NCBI GenBank assembly: GCA_013397435.1
Contig: VZRG01000007.1
Location: forward strand, 2,418,197 to 2,482,196
Direction: 5' to 3'
Source of the DNA: Erythrocercus mccallii
Lineage: Eukaryota; Chordata; Aves; Passeriformes; Dicruridae
DNA: 64,000 nt
The position numbers and the translations under genes are program-made. Shown piece by piece: positions 24,519-36,400 of this stretch; position 1 is the first letter of the stretch, and each line of letters starts with the position of its first letter. Under the pieces are notes generated by a model that was not told where the DNA came from, ran no database searches, and saw nothing but the letters and a program-made list of their open reading frames with translations.

Positions 24519-24523
24519 TATAG

Positions 24524-25465
24524 ACAAGAAAAGATAAATCAAGCCTTTTGCAGGGCAGCTATTATTGTCTCATTTTTTCTGGCTATTTTGGTAGCGTGTG
24601 TGTTCTTTCCAGATTCATTAGGACACTCTTGTCCAACAGAAACCCTCACACTGTGGAGGACAGTTCCAATTCAAAAATATTTGATCAAAACTGCCTAGTA
24701 TAGTTTGACCTTGTTACATTTCCTTGTTCTTTTCACCTTTCCCCATCTGACTTTTATTTGCTGTTAATTTCTCAGAATAAATACCCGATCTTAAATGAGC
24801 CTGCAGATCAGCACTTTCTCTTTTGTTTTTTCCTTTTCCTAGAATTTCCAGAACAGCACAATGACACTTTTGACCTAGAACAAGAGTAAAGGAGGTTACT
24901 CTTGAATAATGGTGTATGCATTGGTGCTTAGCATAGCATGTCTCTTGCTGTCCTATAAAATTTTATTACTCATGGTGAATGACATATTTGAATGGCTACT
25001 GTGGGATGAATACCTTATGTTCCATCCATGATCTGAAACTCTTTCATTTAATTTGGGGGTGGTGTCCTAGTATGCCATTTAATCTCATGGAGCATTTCCA
25101 AACGGAATCCTTTAAAGAAAGGTGAAGGATCATAGCCCAGGACAAATGTGTTACCTGATAAGCCTGAGAAGCAAGCAAAACTATCTGGAGAAGGGCAGAG
25201 GAAAGCAGTGACCATCACCTATGAAATATGTGCTGAAAAAGAAGTTGAACCAACTTTTTGGAATTTATGGCAGTTATGGAAGTGTCTTTAATACAAAAAT
25301 GTGATTACACATATAAGCTACTGGTAAAAACACTGTTGTGAAAATGCATCAAGTTTGGCCTGTCTTCCAAGCTGCTGGGGCCTGAAAATGTACTTTTTTA
25401 ACTTAATGAGATTTGAAATGAGTATTTTGATTTCATGTTCCTTTTTTGGACTGTTTGGGTTGGGT
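24524..25465. other. unassigned DNA
   Basis: Between the palindrome and the next LTR nothing was recognised. Confidence 0.45.
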
Positions 25466-26056
25466 TGATGTTGGCCAGCTGCCAGACACCCCTATCCAGT
25501 CCCTCTCTTGCTCACAAACCTTAACAGAGCTGGGAAGAAAATAAGATGACAAAAGCTTATGGGATAGGATAAAGACAGGTAAATTATGTACCAGCTACCT
25601 CTGGGGAAAAACAGACTAGCCTTTGGGAAAATTACTTTAATTTGTTACTAATTAAAATAGACGTATGTAGTGAGGAATAAAGACAAAATTAAACTGGCCT
25701 GTTCCCCCCACGCTCACCTTCACTCTTTTGCTGCCAAGCCCCACCTGCTCTGACTCTGCCCGAGGGATGCAGGAGATGTGGATGATGTGATCAGTGTCTG
25801 TATAACGCCCTCTTGGCCACTCCTGATCCATCCTGGGCACCTCTGCAGAGGTTACAGCTCCCTCAGGAGAGATCACCTACTCTAGTAGGGTTCTCCAGGA
25901 GAAGAGAGCTCCTCCTGTCCCTCCTCCTGCTCTCCCCTTGGGCCTGGCAGGACCATTTCTCCCCCTTTTCCCCTTATGCCCTCCTGCCCAGGGCTGAGGG
26001 TCTCAGCTATGCCTGTCATTGCCTCCCCTCATGGACACCCTTGCAGCCCCCACTAG
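25466..26056 (-). mobile_element. ERV LTR fragment, minus strand (3' half)
   Basis: It starts on the plus strand with TGATGTTGGCCAGCTGCC, the complement of an LTR 3' end in ..CAACATCA. Then follow the AAAATAAGATGA(C)AAAAGCT block (25539-25558), a GATAAAGACAGG block (25568-25579), CAGACTAGCCTTTGGGAAAA (25612-25631) and a TTTAATTTGTTACTAATTAA block. Beyond these is a C-rich region up to about 26056 with many CTCCTCC and CCACTCCTG-like words. The same order occurs, more diverged, at 51471-52160 and, in the other direction, at 4360-5270. The 5' portion of the LTR seems missing, and the inner boundary is approximate. The 101-codon plus and 74-codon minus frames inside it are not genes. Confidence 0.6.
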
Positions 26057-26679
26057 CACTTATTTTGATCAGAATTGTTTTTAAAATTTGGGTCAGAAGA
26101 ATGAACATGAGCACATGAACATATACATCAGTTGAAAATACATTATTGGTCCAAAGTTTCAGAAAATGCAGGCCATAAAATTAGTGATTGTAGGGAAATT
26201 AGGGTAGTTTTCAAGACCTAAAGGTTCAAAATGCTCATCAGGTTTTACATAGGTTTTAATCCAGAAAACTTATATACAAAAACCCACTTTGGCAGAATTA
26301 GTTGGCAAAGCCCCAGAGATTTCTCTCTAAAAAGGTTAACCTTAGTAAAAATTCAAGAATCTTTTTAAGGATATTAGTTTGGAGGATACCTTCCTTACCA
26401 GGCAGTAGCATAGAGTGGATGGTCAGAAATTTTGTGTGTCCAAGGGAACCTGTTTAATGCCTATCTGTATTCAGCCCCCAGTACCACTGGGGAGGGGACA
26501 CAGCCTCATGTTTATTTAGACTGTCTCAGGCATAACACACAGAGTTTTGATTCTTCATGGAAGTTGTATTATTTTAAACCTGGAATAATACATTATTACA
26601 AAATTCCACAGCCATTGGAACTTCTCATATTCTTTTATTTGATAGTTGCTTGACTTATAATAAAATCAGTTATCTGCAA
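26057..26679. other. unassigned spacer between two LTRs
   Basis: About 620 bases with no recognised gag, pol or env similarity, so the two flanking LTRs, which are of different families, are not a provirus pair. Confidence 0.5.
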
Positions 26680-26741
26680 TGATGCCTTGGGAAGGCTGAC
26701 CTGGAACAGAGACTGAACAGAGCTAGAGAATAAAGTAGGCA

Positions 26742-26747
26742 TTTATT
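26742..26747 (-). promoter_or_regulatory. polyadenylation signal AATAAA in LTR
   Basis: AATAAA on the minus strand, downstream of the TATA box of the same LTR. Confidence 0.6.
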
Positions 26748-26856
26748 GAAGGGCCTTTAATGGTACACCTTGGGCAGGACAAGAGCCTGACCAGGGCTAC
26801 ACCCAAGGAGGACTTAAAATGGTCACAGAATGCACGACCAGTCACAAGGTCTTATG

Positions 26857-26866
26857 CTTTTATAAG
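26857..26866 (-). promoter_or_regulatory. TATA box of the 26.7-27.1 kb LTR
   Basis: CTTATAAAAG on the minus strand, a near-ideal TATA element in the position expected of the LTR core promoter. Confidence 0.6.
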
Positions 26867-27095
26867 TTTTAGTCCATTGGCATATTGGGATTTAATTGTC
26901 CAATTACCGCTTTGAGTTGTGAAGTATCATCCTCCTTGTTTTTCTCTTCAATCCACTGTTTATGCTTTTGGGCTTGAAACTTGTACTCATTGTCCTTGGT
27001 CTTCAGCAGTAAAAGGATTTGTTTTGTCTACCTATTCTGTGAAGAGAGCTTACTAGAACTTAATATGAGGCTCAGAATTACACCCCTAGGCATCA

Positions 27096-30000
27096 CAGAA
27101 TCTGAAAAACATGAGAGCTAAAACTTAAGGCATCAGCAGGAATAGCTTTTTACTCAGTGATGCATGACACTAGCATGAGTAAGACAGACAGATGCTGTAC
27201 AAAATGCAATGCATTCCATGATAACCTCAGCAAGCCAAGTGTACCTCTGAAACTGTAGCACAATTATTTTATAGAAACACTAAAACACATATGAAGAAGA
27301 CAAAGACACACTAAGCATGCTAAAATATCTACAGTCTGCTTTGTCTCGAGGGAGCATGTGTAGTAGCTTAAATCTGCCTTTACATTGCAAGTGGAAGAAC
27401 AGAACATGCCTGCACCATTCTATCCAACACTGACCTAAGCAGAGACATTAGAGGTCATAGAAATGCTGTTTGTCTTAATGTTTGAATCTGGTCTGTATAG
27501 CCTGAAGACACAATAAAAGTAAGGCTGCTTACATATTATTTTCAGTTATTTTTCAAGACAACAAATTAAATTACATAAGAATGAATTAACTGACAGCCTC
27601 TCCTCCTTGTATTCTCTGTTAATAGAAGATAATTCAAGCTGCACTTGAAAAATAGGACAGACCAGATTTATTGTTCCCAGTGGGATCTTAATTCTGCTGC
27701 CCTGTATATCCATTTTGTCCACTGAATGAAGCTGAAGTTCCGTGGATAAAATAGAAAATAAATAGGCTGCCAAAGACTCTTAAAATGTTCCCTGTTAACA
27801 AGGTGATTGCCATGGACCTACACAAATCACCATAAGAATACCACCACGTAATTATCATACACACCTGCAAGTTTTCTTTGACAAAACCCCCCACTGGCTT
27901 AATACTCAGGTATGTGAAATAGGTTGTACAGGTATAACCAAACACACATTTCTATTGCATGTGTACTTTATTAGTTATTTTGAAACTACTTACACACATG
28001 CCCTTTTTGGTCCAGAACAGACATATGAAGGCCTCCCATGTGGCCAGTGCAGGGGAAGAAGGTACTTAATTCAGTCTGGTTGAATTGTCTGTCAGCCTCA
28101 CTTCTACATAGCAGATCCTCTTTAGGATTGGATTTCTACACAGCCTATGACATTCAGATTTATATCACTCATCTCCCTGCTACTCCACTTTCCTCTCCTC
28201 TGGTTGTTATTTGTTGCTTTCTAAGAGTTGGAGCAGATCCCACCTTGCTTACTGTGAAACCCCATGCCAATATCTTTGGAAGGTAGTGGTTGCTACTTGG
28301 GTCACTAACACCTTCTGATCTCTAATCCCAAATCTGTTACCAGGATGAAAAACTGGAAAGAGTTTAAATCTGCATGTTTGTGCCTTTACAGCGCATATAT
28401 GACCCTCAGTCAGTGATAGCCCAGAGCTTTTGGACACATAAATAATTCTGTGACAATTATTTTTTACATTGTTTTCCCAGTGTGTACCAGAATCTTTCAA
28501 TGAGTAAGAGCTGGGCAGATATGATGAACATCTTGCTTAAATGACTGGTACTTTTGTGTTGGCTTCAGCCCCTGATCTGGGTCTACTTCCATCAAAAACA
28601 AGTGTGGCTAAGCTCCACTTCAATTTTAAGAGATCTTCAAAACCTCTGAATGTATCTAAGAGAAAAGAATTCCAAACACTAATGACGCTTTTAGGTATAA
28701 AATAAACCTGAAAGAAAATTTTATTCACATAGACATTTTGATCTTTGGATTTTTAGCCAAGGTGAGAGTCAATCAAAGCAACAAAAGCAGAGGAAGACTA
28801 CTGGTTGTTACTATCCTGACTGATTGTTTAAATGACTCAGAAAAGGACAGGAGTGTCTTTTTCAAACTATAGTAGTAAGTAAAGACCAGAGAGTAAAGAA
28901 TCCCCAGTTGTATTTGGAGGATTCAGATCTGACTGACAGGTCAAAGCTAGAACAGAAACAATTGTATCTCACTCAGAAAAAGAAAACATGATTTCCAGTA
29001 TCTGTTGGACTCCTAGTAAAACCTCAAGAATTTACAATTACAAGCAGAAAAAGATTTTCAGAACCACTTCTGAGTTTAAACAAAACACCTCTATATATTT
29101 ACAAGGATGATTTTAAAGGTTGATTGCTGATCTTGTGAAGCCTGCTTCAGCAGATCAGCAAACTACAAACTTAGGCATCTAGGTTTTTTCACTTTGAATT
29201 ATAAGCATTATAATTGTATATTCTGAACCCATAACAGCAAATCTTGATGGAACTAAGTCATTAACCTGAATGATATGGCTGATTTTTCTAAACATCTATT
29301 AAAAAACATTATGAGTACTTGTTTATCTGCACTTCTATAAGCTCTCAGCATTAAGTCCATTTATTTTTCTGCATCTAATTACTTTGCATAATGACATGTT
29401 TATACTACTGGCAATCTTCTCATTGAGAGAGGAATTATGCATATGGTATCTGTATAGAAATGATAGAAACTGAAGAGGTTAATGCACATGCTATTATAAT
29501 TAAAAACTTTAAAGAAAAAAGTTTTATATGTCATTTAAAAAATTCAGCATCTTTTGAAGACTAATAATCACATATTTTACAGGCTGGCATTTCATTTTGA
29601 ATATTCATTTAAAATAGGAATGAAATCCTGTTTGTCCAGTGTAATTTTGCTGTTCATCTCAATAGCATCAGAGATACCACCTGAATTCTGCAACTGAGTT
29701 TACGTTGTCCTCTTTGTTCTAGAAACAACTCTGGAAGTCTTGTAAAGGGAAGACTGAAGTGAGATTTCTAGTGTCTTCAGATTGCATCCAGACCCTCTGT
29801 ATGAAAAAGGGCAATCTTTTCTGTTTTATGCTATTTTCTTTTGGTAAAGATATTATCAAGTTCTAAAAATAAATATGTCTCAGTGAAGAGAAGAGAAAGA
29901 CAATTGTATTCTTATTAAGATCAAACTAAAAATGGGTGAAGGTTCAGAATATTTAAATTTTTCTCAGCCTACTCTCATGTCCATAATTTCATTAAATATC

Positions 30001-31890
30001 TGAAGCACTTTACTTTGTGGTTTGAAAATAATTTTCCTTATATTCTTCTTCTGTGACAAAAGGTAATAGACTTTGCCATTTCCTTTATATTTTGCTTTTT
30101 TCAAGGATTTTCCTACAAACTCACACAAGATGAGTTTGCTTATAGTCATGTTTTTTTTCTACATTCCTTTTTCCTCCTGCTCACTAAAAGTATGTACACT
30201 TTAAAAGGAGAGGAAAAGCCTTTCCCTTCAAAATCCATTATGTAATTCTTCGAAATTAAGTCCAGTTACATATCACAAGGCCATTCCAGATCTTTGAAGT
30301 CAAGAGCCATTTAGGCTTTTGGCAAATACAACAATAATTTATTATCTCTTGACTGAGCCTGGTATCTTTCTATCCCCAAAGCACATGAATTTATGTTCAG
30401 ATGTCTCTCTGGCCAGTTCAATGGGTGGCTGACATGAACTGGCATTACAAAGACAAGAATGGGTAAATCACATCTGGAAATCTGTAAATAGAAGTCAGTT
30501 GTGTAAGTCAGAATTTGGTCCACCACACAGATACTAACAGAGAAAGGAGAAGCAGAAGCTTTATTCAGGCACTCAAACACTTTCCTTGAGACACTTCCAT
30601 TTTTCTGCCCAGTATGACACCCATGACTGCTGTTAGTATAGGTGATCATCTTACTGGATTTTGCACAATACACCACACAAGTAACCCACACCATTATACA
30701 TTTGTTATTCTTACTCTGTCATGCAACTTATGAGTGTTTGCAGACAAAAGTGCTGAAAACTAGGCTGGTTCCTGTTAATTGTCTTGGTATTTGGATTATC
30801 AGTGGTTGTTTTCTCAATTATTTTGCAATGCAGGCCTGACCAAGCCATTCTGGTAAGCACCCACTTTATAATTAAAAGAGAAAAAAGGGTACCTAAAATG
30901 ATAGTTGCAGTTCTAAATTATACCATCAGGTATATCCACATTTTTTTAAAATTCATCTCCATTGATTTGCCAGGTAAGGAAAATGATAATTGATGATTTA
31001 ATTATACCATAAGGCAGTTTATATGAAACAACATAATAATTTATTTTTGAGGTACAAATTTAAATACTCATCTTTAATAGTTATTAGACTAATACTGAAA
31101 TTTATCACTGAAACCTTTATTCCTTTTAGGTTCATGAATTTATTTCAGCTGCTTGTTGATTGTAATGGTTTTTTTCACATAAATTTAAAAGCTTTTGCAG
31201 TTAAAATACTAGTGGCAGTGAAGATATTAAGAAAAGACTATGGAAAATTAGTTTATTTTAAAGAACTGATATGAAATTTTATAGAAATTCTACACAGAAA
31301 GGCTAGTGCTTTTTATATTCTAGATGTGATTTAACAATAGAAAGAATATGCAGAATTGTGACTAATATTTTACTACAGATCTATGACCAATATACTTGGG
31401 AAAAATGATTTCAAAATATTGGTTTTATAAATACATAATTGCATAGTGTGAAATAATGTGGAGCCAAAATATTTTCATTTGTTTCAAACATACAGTTTCA
31501 TATTTGGTTATTAGGTAAGCAATTATAAAAGCAAAATCATTAACATAATTTAAAAATCTTATTTCTGACGGGGTGTTTTGTTTAAAAAAATTCAAGCTTT
31601 TCTGTTTTCATTACTGTGTCAATATTTACAATTTCATTTTACAGTAGTAAAACTTCAGTTTATGTTCTGTGTATGTGTTCCAAGAATTTTTTTTCTATTT
31701 AACAGGAAATTGAATTTGAACAGAATCTATTCAGTATATATTCATTTTGTTCATCTAAGGAAATGGCAAATGTAAATGTAATGAATCTTTGCTGAGAAAT
31801 TTCGTCTCCAATATATATAGTTAACCGGTGGGCTGAATTTGCTTTCTTCATCCCAGGAACATTATGTAGGTTAAATATGATGCATTTCCC
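27096..31890. other. unassigned AT-rich DNA, about 4.8 kb
   Basis: No gene or confident repeat was found. The longest frame without Ns in the window is here (minus, 30311-30694, 127 codons). It has no recognisable domain. Its coding strand carries TGAATAAAGCTTCTGC near 30553-30568, which resembles an LTR polyadenylation region, so the frame may lie in a decayed LTR instead of a gene. Confidence 0.45.
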
Positions 31891-31968
31891 TGATTGAGCA
31901 GGGAGGCTGGACCAGATGACATACTGTGGTCCCTTCCAACCTTGTTCTGCGATTTTTGTCATTCTATT
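31891..31968 (+). mobile_element. CR1 3' end fragment
   Basis: The plus strand reads GGGAGGCTGGACCAGATGAC, then GGTCCCTTCCAACCTTG and a decayed tail (TTCTGCGATTTTTGTCATTCTAT). This is the very conserved CR1 3' terminal block of birds. Only the last 80 bases or so are present. Confidence 0.88.
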
Positions 31969-32838
31969 TGTTTTACTATATGTATTGCTTATTTGTTGCA
32001 GTTGTGTAACTCTACATGCATCAGAACTTGGTGGACTTCAACGTTTAAATAATATTTAGCCAACTTAAAAGAAAAATCGGGGGCTGATCATGAGGAAGCT
32101 AAAAAAAGTTACCTAGCTGTGATAAGATAAAAGGAGACACTTGTTTTCTCTCATGATTGTCATTCCTTCATTTCCACATTTAGTACCATTCATTAATGAT
32201 TTTTAATGTTTCTCCAAACCATATAAAAATGAGTTGGTCTCATGTTCTGTGGAAAAGGCTAGTGCCAATCCAGGTTTAACACTTCAAAAAACATTTAACT
32301 ATGATGTTAAATTTCTCCAAACCCTGCTGAAAATCAACCATCTCTTCTCTGTTGCACATTTAGACCATGTCAATTATGGACATAATATTGTATAATTGGA
32401 TATAAAAAATTAGGTCATATATCTCATTTAATTGTTTAAAATACTTACTTTGACAAATGTATTCAGAGGACATATGGTCATTTAAGTTCTGCCAAAGTCA
32501 TTTGAACACACAATATTCAACTTACATAAAGTCAAACCAGTCATTGGTACAGATAGAGATACACAAAAAAATTGCTGCATTACCCACTTGACAACATTTA
32601 ATTGACTAAAAAAATTAGATTGGTACGTATGCAAAGACAAATGTATATTGCAGTGTCTCAGCACTTGAAAACAGATAAATATGCCCACACATCTGTGGCA
32701 TCTTTCTTTCATTCTGTCCATATCTCTGGTCTTCAGTGCCATCGTTGTAATTGAAAAGCGTTAACTTACGTACATGAATTTAAATGTACATTATTTATAC
32801 AGTGGGAAATGATGTGCTGTCAGATGTCATATTACAGA

Positions 32839-32935
32839 CATAGTTTAGTGGTGGATGTGCCAGTGTTAGGTTAGCGCTTGGACTTGATGAGTTTTCAGGT
32901 CTTTTCCAAGCCAAATAACTCTATTACTCTGCAGC
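32839..32935 (+). mobile_element. CR1 3' end fragment
   Basis: TAGTTTAGTGGTGGATGTGC, CAGTGTTAGGTTAGCGCTTGG and CAGGTCTTTTCCAAGCC, followed by a decayed ATTCTATG-type tail, form the 3' end of another CR1 subfamily on the plus strand. About 100 bases remain. Confidence 0.85.
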
Positions 32936-33101
32936 AAAACCTCTAAAAACACAACCTTGACAGCATCAGCGTGACAGCTAAGAAACCTGAGGACTGGTCT
33001 TCAGAAGTAACATGTCTGAAAACAATTCTGAAAACACAACTTTTTTTTAAAGCCTTGTTCATAATGTAATATAGTTTATCAGTATCTGAGTGTCCTCAAG
33101 T

Positions 33102-33436
33102 TACAGAATCACAGAATCATGGAATCACAGAATCATTAGGTTGGAAGAGACCTCCAAGATCATCAAATCCAACCCAACCCTAACCTCAACTAAATCATGG
33201 CACCAAGTGCCACATCTAGTCTTTTCATAAATACATCCAGAGATGGTGAATCCACCACCTCCCCAGGTAGACCATTCCAATACCTTTCTGTAAAAAACTT
33301 TTTCCTAATATCCAGCCTACATCTCCCTCGGTGAAGCTTAAGACTGTGTCCTCTCATTCCGTTAGTTGCCAACCAACCTTGTTGCCTCCTCTGGATGTGC
33401 TCAAGCATCTCAATATCCTTCCAGATTCTGGACAGT
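33102..33436 (-). mobile_element. CR1 3' end, minus strand, about 335 bp
   Basis: On the plus strand it starts with four octamer-like units (ACAGAATC, ACAGAATCATGG, AATCACAG, AATCATTAGG), the complement of the CR1 tail. GTTGGAAGAGACCTCCAAGA and the 3' region follow. A 72-codon minus frame (33190-33408) reads EHIQRRQQGWLATNG and LDIRKKFFTERYWNGLPGEV. It covers the last conserved CR1 codons and the 3' region. It is one of the better preserved CR1 pieces in the window but lacks all catalytic domains. Confidence 0.95.
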
Positions 33437-36400
33437 TGTGTTTAAGTGTCATCTAGTTTATTTAGTGCTGTAAAAGCACTGTCTCTGTCAAGAGCTAATA
33501 ATGATCTACGTTCCCCATCTTTGCTAATGTTTTTGTACAATTAACAGATTTAGAATTATGTGCCATGGAAACTCTATGTATTTAAAACTAATACAAGCTC
33601 AAAAGTCAGGGAGCTCTTGCTCAATTACTGATTGCCAGTAAAAGGCAGGTGGGCACTCTGTAACACTTTTGTTCACAGCCAGATCAGGTGATGAATCTTC
33701 TTAGGCCCACCCAGCGAGAAGACATCATAAAGGCATTCTTACCCAGAAGTGTTGGAAACTTTGACAGCTAAGAGCTGGTTCTAGAAAATCTTTAAAGTTG
33801 TCTTTTACATCACTAACAACTTCAGTAGCAAAAAAGTCTGAAAAGATGTTTACTCCATCTCAGGTTTTTGTTTCAAAGAAAGCAGTGATTAAAAATGGTA
33901 CTTGTCAAGATGTTCAAAACTACAAAAACTAATCTTGGTTAACTTGGCTTCAGAATCTTCTGGGTGAATAAAAACAGAAAGCAAAGCAAAATCAGAGTGA
34001 AGCCTGCATTATCAGAAATATTCTACAAAGGGACAAAGCCAGTGCAAGAAGTTCCAGTCTTCCATGTTCCAGCTGTTAATTACATCCCCACAACTGTTTG
34101 CAGCAGCTCAGGGTGTTCAATGAAGTGTCTGTGGAACTCCTTTGTAAAACAGATAGGTACACGAAATAGAGAACAGAAAGGCTATTGCAGCACACTGTAT
34201 AATACTTGCAGCAAGCAATTAGTCTTTGTGACAAATCCCCAATCTCCAGGATATCTGAAGTTTTTCTTTTAATATCCAAGTGGGTTGAAGTATCTTCAAG
34301 GGTCTCTGAGCCTGGAGTTTATGAATTTCCAAAGCCTTGTGAGCTAAAAATATGTGAAAGAAGGCCCAGGCAGAGAAAACCTGGAGTTCTAGGTGACAAC
34401 TCTGTAATTCTGAAGGAAGTCTGTATTTATGTTCCTAAAAATATGGATCTTTTTCTTTCCCTGAAGAGCTAGGTTATTATCAGAAAGATGGATGCTTTTT
34501 TCTTTAAAGCATGCTATTTTTTTCCTAGTCAAACACTATTTGTAAGAAATGAGAGATGTTTCATTAGAGAAAAGCTAGAACACACTATTTGGGATTGATA
34601 GCTTATTTATTTCATGGTGATTAATTGGAATAATTTTTACATCAAAATTTTAATTTAGATTTCTCTAAAGCTGTTTATTTAAAGTTGACTAGCATTTCTC
34701 AGTTAGCTATAGCCCTTTGCAACTAATAAATCTATTTTCTGTGACAGTAGGACAGGATCTTTGTGGTTTTCCTGATTTAGCTTATACACCAAATACCTAT
34801 AGAAATATATCGACACAAAGACCATTCCCAATGTGGTATTTCTCCAGCACACTAATGGTAGCCATATCTTTTTTATGGTGTTGTACACTCAAATGTTGTG
34901 TAAAAGAATTAAAACTTAGCTTAAGTCGATGATTTTGACAATGCAGTCCTTGCTGGTTCTGTCTTGTCAATACGAGTAAGTTGTGCTATAAACTATTTCT
35001 GTGTGTATATGTGAACTGCTGAAAGAATAAGAATACTGTGCTTAGTGTCATGGTGCAAATCATAACAACGGATTAATTTTTGCCTCAGAAGCTAGAGGCC
35101 AAAAGACATACAGTCTTGAACAACAGAAATGTAAAACATTCCTGAAAAACCAAGGCTGATCCCAAACCTCTGAGGCAGAGATATAGATGTAGCCTACATA
35201 GGACATGAAGTGCTGACTGTGGAAATAACCGTGTGATCCATAGCCATATGTCGCTAATTTAATCCTGGTGGAGAAACAATTTGGCTAAAAAGTTTTGCAT
35301 CTCAGTAGGGTTCTACATATATGGCAAAATCAATGTTTTGGTTTGATTTAAGTTAAATAAAATGTGATATTTGTAATGTATGGAATATGTTTTGTCTCGA
35401 TTTTCATTTGACTTGAAATAACTACTATTTGCCCATACAGGCTTAAGAAGAGTAGAGTGCTGTGCTAGACTGTGAGGGATTTGAAGATTATACAGCATTG
35501 TTTCAAAAGCAATTACTTGTTTTCTGCTTGATAATACTTGTATTTTGCTACCAGTTAAAATTTCCACAAGTATTTACTTGTATATTACTGACATCTAATC
35601 TTTTTTGGCATTAATTCTTTTTTTGAGTGGAATTGTGTCTAATCAAGCAAGGTTAAAAACCTGGAAGGGTTTATGCTTATGATTATAAGTAGTTTTTACA
35701 GATATTAATTGACAGCATGTACTTCATACTCACTACATTTTTGTTGAATTTTCAAAACAAAAATATGTATTTTGCATATGTAATGATAATCCTAAGTTAC
35801 TGTAGTTAACAAGAGCAAATATTGCAGATGTTATTTCTGGAAGTTATAGCAATGGATAGAGATTCCAAGAGGTAATATATTGGCATCATCAAACATAATC
35901 TAATATGTAATCTGTACTTTGCACTGAACTACTCATTAACCTCAATGTTGTGGAACAGTCTGTATCTAAAGAAATAGGTTTTGATAATATAGATGGAAAT
36001 TAAAGATTTATATAGGGCCTCTAAGATGTAAATGATTGCCACAGCTCAGGCAAATAAGATAATAAAGTGTGTGAAAAGTACACCCACTAATACAAAAATG
36101 AGCCAAGAAGTTATGGGAATGTGTTTTTGGTATAATTCCATTAAAAGTCTTCTTTAATTTTTTACAGATTACAAAAATGAATGATAAAAACTGATTAAGA
36201 TAAGATATTGGTTCTAACAGTTGTTCAAAACTGTAATACATTAGGAATAAACATTTTTTCTCCTGTGTTCAATAAGAACTTCTCCTTATGAACTAAACAC
36301 ACTGAGAGATTGAAAAAAACATACTAAGTTTGTCCTTATAAAAGAAGGTTATGAAGGTTTTGAAGATGGTGTATATCTAAATTTTGATGAAAGAAATACA

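Larger units (their letters stand above)
26680..27095 (-). mobile_element. solo ERV LTR, minus strand, 416 bp, with visible ends
   Basis: The plus strand opens TGATGCCTTGGG and closes CCCCTAGGCATCA, so the element has inverted TGATGCC/GGCATCA ends with the TG..CA required of an LTR. On the minus strand a TATA box (CTTATAAAAG, 26857-26866) precedes an AATAAA signal (26742-26747) by about 110 bases, in the order promoter then polyadenylation. Orientation is therefore minus. The flanking pentamers (TGCAA and CAGAA) do not match, so the target duplication has decayed or the ends are off by a few bases. There is no partner LTR in the window. The family name is not known to me. Confidence 0.75.

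Noticed and set aside
25813..26118. 101-codon plus frame
   Set aside because: It runs antisense through LTR sequence; Leu/Pro/Ser-rich because of CTCCTCC repeats.
33190..33408. 72-codon minus frame as a small gene
   Set aside because: It is the last coding part and 3' region of a CR1 element.
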